This document shows positions 1 to 6,788 of a stretch of 6,788 nucleotides of DNA, one piece after another. This DNA is from JAUVKT01 sp964634565. Its GTDB lineage: Bacteria; Bacteroidota; Bacteroidia; Bacteroidales; VadinHA17. The stretch spans positions 1 to 6,788 of the forward strand of contig CAZWLP010000104.1 in assembly GCA_964634565.1 (NCBI GenBank), given 5' to 3'. A program made the translations under genes and the position numbers. Position 1 is the first letter of the stretch; each line of letters begins with the position of its first letter. The notes below the pieces were generated by a model, which was not told the origin of the DNA, searched no databases, and saw nothing but the letters and a program-made list of their open reading frames with translations.

Positions 1-1452
1 GATACATACTGGAGCTTTAAGCACGCCATAAAGTTTATTTCAAAGAAATCGGCCAGCCTGCCGCTTGGCCTGATAACCTTATCAGCGATGTTACCCGAAG
101 ATTGGGAGAAGAAAGTTATAGATATGAATATTGAAGCCCTGAAAAAAAATGATATAATGTGGGCAGATTATGTTTATATCACTGCTATGACAGTGCAGGT
201 GGAGTCGGCCGATGAGGTGATAAGACAGGTTCAGCACCTGGGAAAAAAGGTTGTTGCAGGCGGGCCGCATTTTACAGGTAATCCCGAAAATTACAATCAT
301 GTTGAGCACCTGATCCTTAATGAAGCCGAGATAACCTTTCCCCGCTTTTTGGAGGGACTGGAAGAGAACTGGCCAATGAGGATTTACAGAACAGATGAGT
401 TTGCCGATATGAGTACTTCACCTGTTCCTGATTACCATCTTCTTAACTGGAAAAAATATGCCTCACTCTCCATCCAGTATTCACGTGGTTGTCCTCACGA
501 TTGTGAGTTCTGCGAAATTACAGCCCTGCTGGGCAGAAAGGTAAGAACCAAAGAATCGTCACAGATAATGCTAGAACTGGATAATATATATAAAACAGGC
601 TACCGGGGAGGAATATTTTTTGTTGATGATAACTTTATAGGAAACAAAAGGAAACTAAAACGCGACCTGCTTCCAAGAATGATTCAATGGAATAAGATCC
701 ATAACAGGCCATTTACATTCAATACCGAAGCTTCTATTGATCTGGCTGATGATACAGAATTAATGGAGATGATGACTAAAGCAGGTTTTATTCAGGTTTT
801 TGTAGGCATCGAAACGCCCGATGAAGATAGTCTGAGAGAATGTAATAAGCGCCTTAATATAGAAAGGAACCTGGTCGATAGTGTTAAGCTTATTCAGAAC
901 TACGGTATTGAGGTTACGGCAGGTTTTATAGTAGGTTTTGATAACGATAAAAGTAATATTTTCAAAAAGCAGGTGGAATTTATAGAAAAGAGTGGAATAA
1001 TTACAGCCATGGTTGGTTTACTTAATGCCCCCAACAGAACAAAGCTATACAGGAGGTTGTCGGAGGAAGGAAGAATTATAGGGACCAATGATGGGAACAA
1101 CACAAGCGACATTATGAACTTTGTGCCGGTAATGGACAAGGAAACTTTGGTTAAAGGTTATCATTCCATACTTGAAAGTATATATTCTGCAAAGTCCTAT
1201 ACCAGGAGGGTGATATCATTTATTAAGGATTATACTCCACGAATGGAACGCCGGCCGGGTGTTACCTTCGAGAAAATTGGTGCGCTTGTCAAATCAATCT
1301 GGATACTTGGTATCGTAAACCGCGACAGGAAAAGCTTCTGGAAACTTCTCTTCTGGAGCCTCTTTAACCGGCCGGAGATGCTTACACATGCGGTTACCTA
1401 CCATATTTATGGTTACCACTTCCGTAAGGTATTTGGGATAAGAAGTGCCTGA
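1..1452 (+). CDS. B12-binding radical SAM protein, DUF4070 type (5' partial)
   Basis: The frame is open to the left edge, so the true start lies outside. The first in-frame ATG (88) is internal: the 29 codons before it (DTYWSFKHAIKFISKK and on) read like the conserved N-terminus of this family. Numbering from visible residue 1, an N-terminal cobalamin-binding-like Rossmann region includes VVAGGP near 84-89. The radical SAM core follows, with CxxxCxxC at Cys164, Cys168 and Cys171 (bases 490, 502, 511) in the context YSRGCPHDCEFC. These cysteines should hold the 4Fe-4S cluster that cleaves S-adenosylmethionine. Further family landmarks are FFVDDNFIGN, FNTEASIDLADD, VFVGIETP and GFIVGFD. The last ~150 residues match the DUF4070 C-terminal extension. 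Members are presumed cytoplasmic or membrane-associated; some relatives, such as the hopanoid C-2 methylase HpnP, are lipid methylases, but the substrate here cannot be inferred. A 137-base spacer separates it from the next gene. The family call is firm, the reaction unknown. Confidence 0.9.
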   Translation, partial: DTYWSFKHAIKFISKKSASLPLGLITLSAMLPEDWEKKVIDMNIEALKKNDIMWADYVYITAMTVQVESADEVIRQVQHLGKKVVAGGPHFTGNPENYNHVEHLILNEAEITFPRFLEGLEENWPMRIYRTDEFADMSTSPVPDYHLLNWKKYASLSIQYSRGCPHDCEFCEITALLGRKVRTKESSQIMLELDNIYKTGYRGGIFFVDDNFIGNKRKLKRDLLPRMIQWNKIHNRPFTFNTEASIDLADDTELMEMMTKAGFIQVFVGIETPDEDSLRECNKRLNIERNLVDSVKLIQNYGIEVTAGFIVGFDNDKSNIFKKQVEFIEKSGIITAMVGLLNAPNRTKLYRRLSEEGRIIGTNDGNNTSDIMNFVPVMDKETLVKGYHSILESIYSAKSYTRRVISFIKDYTPRMERRPGVTFEKIGALVKSIWILGIVNRDRKSFWKLLFWSLFNRPEMLTHAVTYHIYGYHFRKVFGIRSA

Positions 1453-1483
1453 GGAATTATAGAGGCATAGGGCGAAGAGCTAA

Positions 1484-1516
1484 GGAAGACGCAAGGCTCA
1501 AGAGGCAAGACACAAG
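1484..1516. repeat. Purine-rich imperfect direct repeats in spacer
   Basis: GCAAGGCTCAAG (1491-1502) and GCAAGACACAAG (1505-1516) agree at 10 of 12 positions with a 14-base period. A third related copy, GGAAGACGCAAG (1484-1495), overlaps the first and matches the second at 10 of 12. They lie just after the radical SAM gene and do not appear coding. I see no IS ends or CRISPR-like regularity. They may be drifted intergenic repeat debris; function unknown. Confidence 0.5.
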
Positions 1517-1520
1517 CCCT

Positions 1521-1540
1521 GTTTCCGGTTTCCGGTTTCC
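1521..1540. repeat. 7-bp tandem repeat (GTTTCCG, about 2.9 copies)
   Basis: Two perfect copies of GTTTCCG are followed by a six-base partial copy, GTTTCC. The tract lies about 50 bases before the TTG start of the sensor kinase. It is 16 bases upstream of a weak candidate -7 element, TAGCTTTT (1557-1564, one mismatch to TAnnTTTG). If that promoter is real, the repeat lies where the -33 region would fall. The repeat is directly visible; any regulatory role is inference. Confidence 0.6.
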
Positions 1541-1589
1541 ATAATAATATCTAACTTAGCTTTTATAAAACCAATCTATACTGTTACTG

Positions 1590-4547
1590 TTGTTCAGAAG
1601 TCTGATCTTTTCAAATAAATACATAAGAATTTTAGCATTCTTTGTGCTCTGTATACTATTTAATACAGGAGTGTACGGACAGCTAAGTCCATTTAAGAGA
1701 TACACTGTTGCTGATGGACTTACTGAGAACAGGGTAATGAACATATATGAAGACAGCAGGGGCTTCCTCTGGCTATTATCAAAAAACGGATTAACAAGGT
1801 ATGATGGAGTGGAAATGATCCCTTATACTATTAAGGAAGGATTACCTGATATCAGACCTGAATCAATATTTGAGGACAAAAATCAGAATATCTGGGTTAA
1901 TACAGCTAAGGGACTGGCAAAGTACGATGGCTACAGGTTTAAGCCCTTTTCGCTACCGGAAGAAAGAAAGTATAATGAGCTGTCGGTAAGCTGTTGCATG
2001 GATAACACCGGCTCAATATTTCTTCACGCAATAGATACATCAGGTAAAAACACTCTTCTGCAATTTAACAATGGCAGGTACGATGAGCTTAAGACAGATC
2101 ACCCCGCCTTTGCAGAAGGCCAGCTCAAACAGATGATCTACAGTAACTTATTAGAGGGCATTGTATTAATCCTTGATAAAACTGCATACCTGCTTTCAGA
2201 TGATTCATTAACTATCTTATTAAACTACGATGGTATACTATTTAGTGAAATAGATTCTGTTCTGTACGCTTATAACAGCGATAAAAAATATTTTCGCTAC
2301 AACAATGGCAGGCTCAACCCGATTAAAACTGATCAATATTATACTGCCCTCGGCAGTCCACGTTTAATCAGAGCAAAAGAAAATACATGGATTGAATTAT
2401 ATTCTCCGGCAAAAGGAAAAACAATTAAATGGACCGGCGCATTTATTAACAAATCTATAAGAGATTCAAGGGGTGTTGTCTGGCTGGGAACTGAAGACGG
2501 CTTTTACAAACTTCTGTCGGATGAATTATGCCTGTTCGATAATGAATGTGGAATTCCACCGAATATATGGTCTATAGTTGAAGATGGCTCCGGAGATATA
2601 TGGTTTACTTCAATAAAGGGCTTAATAAAAAGATACGATGGTAGTACCTTCACCGATATGACCTACCTGCTGCCCGAAGGAATAAAAGAGTTCACCCTGG
2701 GAAGCAAAAGGATGTTATCCGGCAATATATGGTTTACCACATACGAAGGTATACTCGAATGGGACGGTAAGAGTTTCAGTCAGCTTCACCTTACAGACGG
2801 ACAGGTTGAATATATTTATGAGGACAATAAGGATGGAACTTTGATGTTTGGCAGCGCAGAAGGTCTGACACTTATCAGAGGAAATGACACTGTCCTTTAC
2901 AAGGAGATGAAGCCGACCAATAAGGGCTTTGTAAGAGATATCTGTAAAATTAACCCTGGAGAATACATTCTGGTTACACAAAAAGCATCCTATATCTTTG
3001 ATGGTATAGACTTTAAGAAAATATCAGGTGATCCTGATGCTGATATTAACCCTGTATCGGTAGAAACAGATAAGAAAGGCAGGGTTTGGTTAGGGGGAGA
3101 TGGAGGACTTTTTATTCTCGACTACGATAATAATAATTTATTCCCGGCCTTAGCAAAGGCAGATAATCATCCCGTCAGAGCAATAAAGAACATTAACTCG
3201 TCTGAAATAATAGCAGGACGGTTCGGTGACTTTATTATTATAAATACCGACAGTCTTGATGCTTCAGGAAGGTTTCCATACAGAAAATATAACGAATCTG
3301 ACGGCTTCTTAAGCTCAGGATTTATTCAGAATGGTATTACCGCCGACAGCAAGGGTAATTTCTGGCTTATAGGTAATGAAAGGGTTTTAAGATATACGCC
3401 TGGAAACTCAAATAAGGAAACAACTAATCCCCTGATCTATTTAACAGACTTAGAAACACTTAATCAAACAGGTGAGTGGGTAAGAAAGCAAAGGTTTTCT
3501 CCCTATCAAACAGACAGCATACCACTTATTGATTTAGATTATACCGAGAACAATATCAGGTTAAATTTTATAAGTATCTCGAATGAAACCAGTGAAAATA
3601 TAAGATACCGTTACAGGGTATCGGGAAGAAAAGGCTCGTGGTCGGCCCCCTTTAAAGAGCGTTCAGTAATAATACCTGCAATTAAACCGGGCAAACACAC
3701 TGTTTCAATAGAAGTTTATAATACTACTTCGACCGGCATGGCACGGCTTAAAGATATACATCTGAATATAATACCTGCTTTCTGGCAGACAAAGATCTTT
3801 ATAACGGGCTCGGCCATATTACTTATTATTATTACATACATTATTTCCAGGACCATTATTCACAGGATCAACAGGAAGAAGAGTGAAAAGACAAAGCTTA
3901 TAAGGGAGCATTATCAGCTTCAGATGGGCAATTTTATACAGCAGTTCGATCCTCATTTCACCTTTAATGTTTTAAATTCTCTGTCTGTGATGTACAGGAA
4001 TAACAATGAAGAACTGGCTGATGAATACCTTATTAAATTCTCAAATCTTCTCAGAAATGTGATAAGCGAAAATGCTTACACAAGGACACTTGGCAATGAA
4101 TTAAGCTTTATTGAGGATTACTGCGATATGCAAAGAATCAGGATGGGCGACAGGCTTAAATTCAGCATAGATATTGAAGATCAGTCGCTGCTTGAAACGA
4201 TTGTTCCGAGAATGCTAATCCACAACTTCGTTGAAAATTCAATTAAATGGGGTATAGGACCCAGGAAAAAAGGCGGCAAATTATTGATAGAGATATTTAG
4301 CAATGGAGGCACAACGATATGTATTAGTGATGATGGGATAGGCCGGGAGGCTGCTACCAGGCTTGATATAAAGGGAACAGGTAAGGGTATGGCCATTACT
4401 AAATCATTAATTGAAATATTAAATGCAAACAACAGGAATAAAATCAGCCTTAATATCGAAGATTTGACTGCAGAAAATAGTATTTCGGCCGGAACGAAGG
4501 TTACCATTACCATTCCACAAAATTTCAATTACTTTAATAAAGACTGA
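1590..4547 (+). CDS. Membrane sensor histidine kinase: Reg_prop propeller, Y_Y_Y, LytS/YehU-type kinase
   Basis: Predicted inner-membrane kinase of 985 residues sensing a periplasmic signal. The start is TTG (1590): no ATG occurs in the spacer, an in-frame stop lies at 1566-1568, and this start retains a signal peptide (about 1-30, ending GVYG before QLSPF). Propeller repeats (two-component regulator propeller) fill about 36-605; clear blades include 43-73, 84-114, 321-351, 485-510 and 573-602, with middle ones degenerate. Y_Y_Y domain about 648-725; membrane span about 732-756; a short charged linker follows. The kinase is of the His_kinase (PF06580) class: phospho-acceptor His789 in DPHFTFN, N-box NFVENSIKWG with Asn883, G1 DDGIG (914-918) and a G2-like GTGKGM (929-934). 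Trp887 replaces the usual His of the N-box consensus ENAxKHG. No receiver or DNA-binding domain follows, so it is not a one-piece hybrid regulator, and no LytTR regulator is adjacent. The ligand is unknown; glycans are sensed by some propeller relatives. Confidence 0.93.
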   Translation: MFRSLIFSNKYIRILAFFVLCILFNTGVYGQLSPFKRYTVADGLTENRVMNIYEDSRGFLWLLSKNGLTRYDGVEMIPYTIKEGLPDIRPESIFEDKNQNIWVNTAKGLAKYDGYRFKPFSLPEERKYNELSVSCCMDNTGSIFLHAIDTSGKNTLLQFNNGRYDELKTDHPAFAEGQLKQMIYSNLLEGIVLILDKTAYLLSDDSLTILLNYDGILFSEIDSVLYAYNSDKKYFRYNNGRLNPIKTDQYYTALGSPRLIRAKENTWIELYSPAKGKTIKWTGAFINKSIRDSRGVVWLGTEDGFYKLLSDELCLFDNECGIPPNIWSIVEDGSGDIWFTSIKGLIKRYDGSTFTDMTYLLPEGIKEFTLGSKRMLSGNIWFTTYEGILEWDGKSFSQLHLTDGQVEYIYEDNKDGTLMFGSAEGLTLIRGNDTVLYKEMKPTNKGFVRDICKINPGEYILVTQKASYIFDGIDFKKISGDPDADINPVSVETDKKGRVWLGGDGGLFILDYDNNNLFPALAKADNHPVRAIKNINSSEIIAGRFGDFIIINTDSLDASGRFPYRKYNESDGFLSSGFIQNGITADSKGNFWLIGNERVLRYTPGNSNKETTNPLIYLTDLETLNQTGEWVRKQRFSPYQTDSIPLIDLDYTENNIRLNFISISNETSENIRYRYRVSGRKGSWSAPFKERSVIIPAIKPGKHTVSIEVYNTTSTGMARLKDIHLNIIPAFWQTKIFITGSAILLIIITYIISRTIIHRINRKKSEKTKLIREHYQLQMGNFIQQFDPHFTFNVLNSLSVMYRNNNEELADEYLIKFSNLLRNVISENAYTRTLGNELSFIEDYCDMQRIRMGDRLKFSIDIEDQSLLETIVPRMLIHNFVENSIKWGIGPRKKGGKLLIEIFSNGGTTICISDDGIGREAATRLDIKGTGKGMAITKSLIEILNANNRNKISLNIEDLTAENSISAGTKVTITIPQNFNYFNKD

Positions 4548-4561
4548 TTATCGCAATTTTC

Positions 4562-4577
4562 GGCAAAGAGCTTTGCC
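4562..4577 (+). terminator. Small hairpin after the kinase gene, possible weak terminator
   Basis: GGCAAAG (4562-4568) is followed two bases later by its exact reverse complement CTTTGCC (4571-4577). In practice this gives a 6-bp stem with a four-base GAGC loop. It begins 15 bases after the kinase stop codon. A T-run (seven T at 4597-4603) follows only 19 bases downstream, too far for a canonical intrinsic terminator. The inverted repeat is certain, the terminator role weak. Confidence 0.3.
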
Positions 4578-4622
4578 ATTACCTGCAATATATTTATTTT
4601 TTTGACCGGTTTTTCTTACATA

Positions 4623-4662
4623 TTCTGAACCATCTTAAATAATTAAATATTTACTTTGTACC
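4623..4662 (+). promoter_or_regulatory. Candidate Bacteroidota-type promoter for the UPF0316 gene
   Basis: TTACTTTG (4651-4658) matches the Bacteroidota -7 consensus TAnnTTTG at all but one fixed position and is followed by TACC, a common continuation in such promoters. A loose -33 candidate, TTCTG, lies at 4623-4627, about 23 bases upstream. Transcription would begin near 4664-4667, leaving a leader of fewer than 20 bases before the ATG at 4683. Assigned by pattern only. Confidence 0.45.
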
Positions 4663-4677
4663 GTCCTTAAACCAACA

Positions 4678-4683
4678 ATGTAA
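4678..4683 (+). other. Start-stop codon pair (ATG TAA) immediately before the UPF0316 start
   Basis: ATG at 4678-4680 is directly followed by TAA at 4681-4683, and the last A of TAA is the first base of the next gene's ATG (TAATG overlap). A ribosome starting at the first ATG would stop at once and could re-initiate on the second. It may be a chance feature of an A-rich leader. Confidence 0.35.
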
Positions 4684-5243
4684 TGCACTTATATTTTATT
4701 GATTTTAACTGGTTTGATATAGTTATACTTCCCCTGATGATATTTTTTGCACGGATAATGGACGTCTCTATCGGGACAGTCAGGATTATCCTTGTTGCCA
4801 AGGGATATAAGAAAATTGCTCCCATCGCAGGCTTCTTTGAGGTGCTGATATGGATTATTGCCATTACAAGGATAGTTGAAAATCTGGATAACTGGATCTG
4901 CTATATAGCCTATGCCGGAGGATTTGCAACGGGTAATTTTGTTGGAATGATTATCGAAGAGCGCCTTGCCCTGGGCTATGAGATGGTAAGGATTATTACA
5001 AAAAAAGAAGCCGATGATCTTATTGACAAATTACGTAAAAAGGGATACGGAACTACTTCAGTTGATGCAAAGGGCAATCTTGGTGATGTTGCGGTAATAT
5101 ATGTTATTGTCAGCAGGAAGAAGCTTAAGCAGGTAATTGATCTGATATCCAAATTTAATCCTCACGCACTCTATACTATCGAAGATATCAGGTATGTTAG
5201 CAAGGATGTTTTTTTCTCTACCTCCATTCTGAAGAAGAAGTAA
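4683..5243 (+). CDS. UPF0316 family membrane protein (DUF5698 + DUF2179)
   Basis: A complete 186-residue protein of the UPF0316 family (Bacillus subtilis YebE is a member); the molecular function is unknown. Three hydrophobic segments, about residues 12-30, 44-65 and 70-92, form the N-terminal membrane part. It contains the family-like stretches ARIMDVSIGTVRII, GFFEVLIWI and AGGFATGNFVGM. The C-terminal part, about 100-178, is a soluble DUF2179-type domain (VRIITKKEADDLIDKLRKKG, then DVAVIYVIVSRKKLKQV and the NPHALYTIEDIRYVSKD region). The length is normal for the family. The start ATG is immediately preceded by an overlapping ATG-TAA pair; no Shine-Dalgarno sequence is visible, as is usual for Bacteroidota. 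It probably has its own promoter and faces the amidotransferase-like gene tail to tail across 31 bases. Family assignment is strong. DUF2179-type domains also occur in YitT-like proteins, but the three-span layout favours UPF0316. Confidence 0.9.
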   Translation: MHLYFIDFNWFDIVILPLMIFFARIMDVSIGTVRIILVAKGYKKIAPIAGFFEVLIWIIAITRIVENLDNWICYIAYAGGFATGNFVGMIIEERLALGYEMVRIITKKEADDLIDKLRKKGYGTTSVDAKGNLGDVAVIYVIVSRKKLKQVIDLISKFNPHALYTIEDIRYVSKDVFFSTSILKKK

Positions 5244-5274
5244 AATTATTCCTCTTCCGAACTTTCCTGTTTTT

Positions 5275-6788
5275 CTAATCTGCCACTTTTACTATCTTCT
5301 TAACATATACCTTATTGGCCGACCTGATTCTAAGGTAATATATCCCCGGTGGTAAATCAAGCCCCTCTCTGATGGTAATATAGCCCGATGGCTTATCGAC
5401 CTTTTGAACAGACATTAATTTCCCAAAGATATCAAGTATTGCTACCTCCTCAACCATGAAATTATTATCCACATAAAGAGTAATATGCTCTGTAAAAGGA
5501 TTGGGATATATCTTTAAATCAGTCTCGTCCAACTCATTAATACTGTTAGGGCCGGACCATTCTGCACGTATAGAATAAGCTACTCCATTCAATACTTCAA
5601 GATTACTAATATATTCAAAATATTCAGAGCTCTCCATGGCGGTAACTGTTGTATTACATTCCACACTAACATAGTAAGTTCCTTCCGGTAAATTATATAA
5701 TACCATCTCCTTATTCGCACCTTCAGTTATATCCTTATAAAGAGCATTACTGTTAAAGGCAAAGTCGCCGGGGTTTACATACAGGAAGAGATCGTATCTG
5801 TCATCTCCTGAAACAGATAAGGTAAGTGATGTTGTTTCTTCAGGAAGGTTAACAATAAAATGGTGATATTGCCTGTCGCCTATTTTAGTATAAGCAGGAT
5901 CATTATCTTCGGTTGATTTGTCCATTATCCTGGTCCTGCGATTACTCAATTCAGATTTAATATGATTTTCGCCCACTCCTTCCAATGCATATTGAAGGAT
6001 AGCAGACATAAGATCCAGGCGTTCACCGCTGCTGATGCCTTCAGGATGAGAGCCGGTAACAACAAGCCTGCCCTCTTCGGAATTACCTCCATCCTTATAG
6101 GCCCAGACACTGGCATTCAGGTGCATCTGGGCTGAGGACGGATAATCATAACGGGCAAGAATTTCAGTACCAGTCGGCATATTAGGTTCGTAAGCATAGC
6201 AACCACCATTATGGTATACATCTCTAACATAATTGTCGCCACCAAAATCATAATATTGTAATAAAGGTGAATCCTCAATAATAAAATGGCCGGTACGAAT
6301 GTCGCTTTGCCCCGTCGAACATGCGTAGCCGGGCCATAGATGATAATATCCGACTCTGCTACTACCGCTTGATAACTCAGTTGATGTACCGAGAGAGCTG
6401 ATAAATGCACCCGCACAGCTGCCAGTATATGAGCCTCCATTATTAAAGTAAGTTCTTATTATCTGCCTGCCACTTTCACCCAATGATTCTCCATGTGATG
6501 TTGCCGATCCTCCATTTGTGTATATTACTCTGAACCGGGGCTCACCATCAGGGTAAAGAAGTGCCCCGTTGGCATCGTAATCATTCGAAATCATTACTGA
6601 CGATTGAACAGTGATATAACTGGTTGCGATATATTCCATAGAGAGCCCAAGCGAATCAGCAGCGGGCAGACTTGTTCTGCTTGTAAGGTTTACACCTCCG
6701 TCCATAAACAAGTCCTTATAAAATCCTTCTGTCCTGGTCTGACAGAAAACACTATTAGAAAGCAATACTGACGACAGTACTGCAATTA
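5275..6788 (-). CDS. Secreted amidotransferase-like protein: BPL_N domain, PPC-like domain, T9SS tail (5' partial)
   Basis: The minus-strand frame stays open to the right edge. A TTG at 6763-6765 could be read as a start, but the codons before it (I-A-V-L-S-S-V) form the hydrophobic core of a signal peptide ending near SNSVFC before QT, so the true start is outside. Numbering from that TTG: residues about 13-262 resemble the class I glutamine amidotransferase-like fold of the biotin-protein-ligase N-terminal (BPL_N) family. They include VIYTNGG (80-86), the nucleophile elbow GSCAGAF with Cys117 (6415-6417), and VTGSHPEG with His240 and Glu242 as likely catalytic partners. Residues about 296-402 look like a PPC-type beta domain (YHHFIVNLP, DLFLYVNPG, LPEGTYYVSVE). 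Residues about 416-496 are a type A T9SS sorting domain (LKIYPNPF, VAILDIFGK, LPPGIYYLRI, ending KKIVKVAD). It is thus exported and released or surface-anchored. No biotin-ligase catalytic domain is present; substrate unknown. Confidence 0.88.
   Translation of the reverse strand, partial: IAVLSSVLLSNSVFCQTRTEGFYKDLFMDGGVNLTSRTSLPAADSLGLSMEYIATSYITVQSSVMISNDYDANGALLYPDGEPRFRVIYTNGGSATSHGESLGESGRQIIRTYFNNGGSYTGSCAGAFISSLGTSTELSSGSSRVGYYHLWPGYACSTGQSDIRTGHFIIEDSPLLQYYDFGGDNYVRDVYHNGGCYAYEPNMPTGTEILARYDYPSSAQMHLNASVWAYKDGGNSEEGRLVVTGSHPEGISSGERLDLMSAILQYALEGVGENHIKSELSNRRTRIMDKSTEDNDPAYTKIGDRQYHHFIVNLPEETTSLTLSVSGDDRYDLFLYVNPGDFAFNSNALYKDITEGANKEMVLYNLPEGTYYVSVECNTTVTAMESSEYFEYISNLEVLNGVAYSIRAEWSGPNSINELDETDLKIYPNPFTEHITLYVDNNFMVEEVAILDIFGKLMSVQKVDKPSGYITIREGLDLPPGIYYLRIRSANKVYVKKIVKVAD

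Noticed and set aside
88..90. ATG as the start of the radical SAM gene
   Set aside because: The frame is open upstream to base 1 and the preceding 29 residues look like the conserved family N-terminus. The B12-binding fold would also be truncated with this start.
4181..4528. Minus-strand open frame of 115 residues opposite the kinase C-terminus
   Set aside because: It overlaps the well-supported kinase domain on the other strand, and its translation shows no motif or start signal.
5231..5257. Possible bidirectional terminator between the convergent genes (GAAGAAG paired with CCTCTTC)
   Set aside because: The stem is A/T-rich with a mismatch, its 5' arm lies in the UPF0316 coding end, and the following T-run is separated from it.
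6117..6440. Minus-strand open frame of 107 residues
   Set aside because: It lies wholly inside the amidotransferase-like gene in another frame, has low-complexity translation and no recognisable domain.
6763..6765. TTG as the start of the minus-strand amidotransferase-like gene
   Set aside because: Codons upstream continue to the window edge and encode the hydrophobic core of a signal peptide, so the start is outside the window.
6742..6788. Lipoprotein signal (Cys in SVFCQT) on the amidotransferase-like protein
   Set aside because: The residues before the Cys (S-V-F) do not fit a lipobox, and a T9SS tail normally goes with an ordinary signal peptide cleaved before Gln.

Overview
The window looks like ordinary chromosomal DNA of a Bacteroidota bacterium, probably an environmental Bacteroidales/Marinilabiliales-type lineage (the finer placement is a guess). 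Three things point there: a secreted protein ending in a type IX secretion (T9SS) sorting tail, a large sensor kinase with a Reg_prop propeller and Y_Y_Y domain, and starts without Shine-Dalgarno sequences next to a TTnnTTTG-like promoter element. No rRNA, tRNA, CRISPR array, insertion sequence or phage gene was seen.

Layout from left to right. (1) 1-1452, +: a B12-binding radical SAM protein of the DUF4070 type, cut by the left edge. (2) 1453-1589: a 137-base spacer with purine-rich imperfect repeats and a 7-bp tandem repeat. (3) 1590-4547, +: a 985-residue membrane sensor kinase (signal peptide, propeller repeats, Y_Y_Y, one membrane span, LytS/YehU-type kinase) starting at a TTG codon. (4) 4548-4682: a spacer with a small hairpin, a T-run, a likely Bacteroidota promoter and an ATG-TAA start-stop just before the next gene. 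(5) 4683-5243, +: a UPF0316/DUF2179 membrane protein. (6) 5275-6788, -: a convergent gene cut by the right edge, encoding a secreted glutamine-amidotransferase-like protein (BPL_N type) with a PPC-like beta domain and a T9SS tail.

The four genes do not form an obvious pathway. The three plus-strand genes are separated by spacers of more than 130 bases and are probably separate transcription units. The kinase has no response regulator beside it in the window. The most interesting protein is the secreted amidotransferase-like one, which keeps the apparent catalytic Cys and His-x-Glu although it is exported. I found no convincing evidence of a new multi-gene system. Both edge genes continue outside the window, so their true N-termini are not visible.
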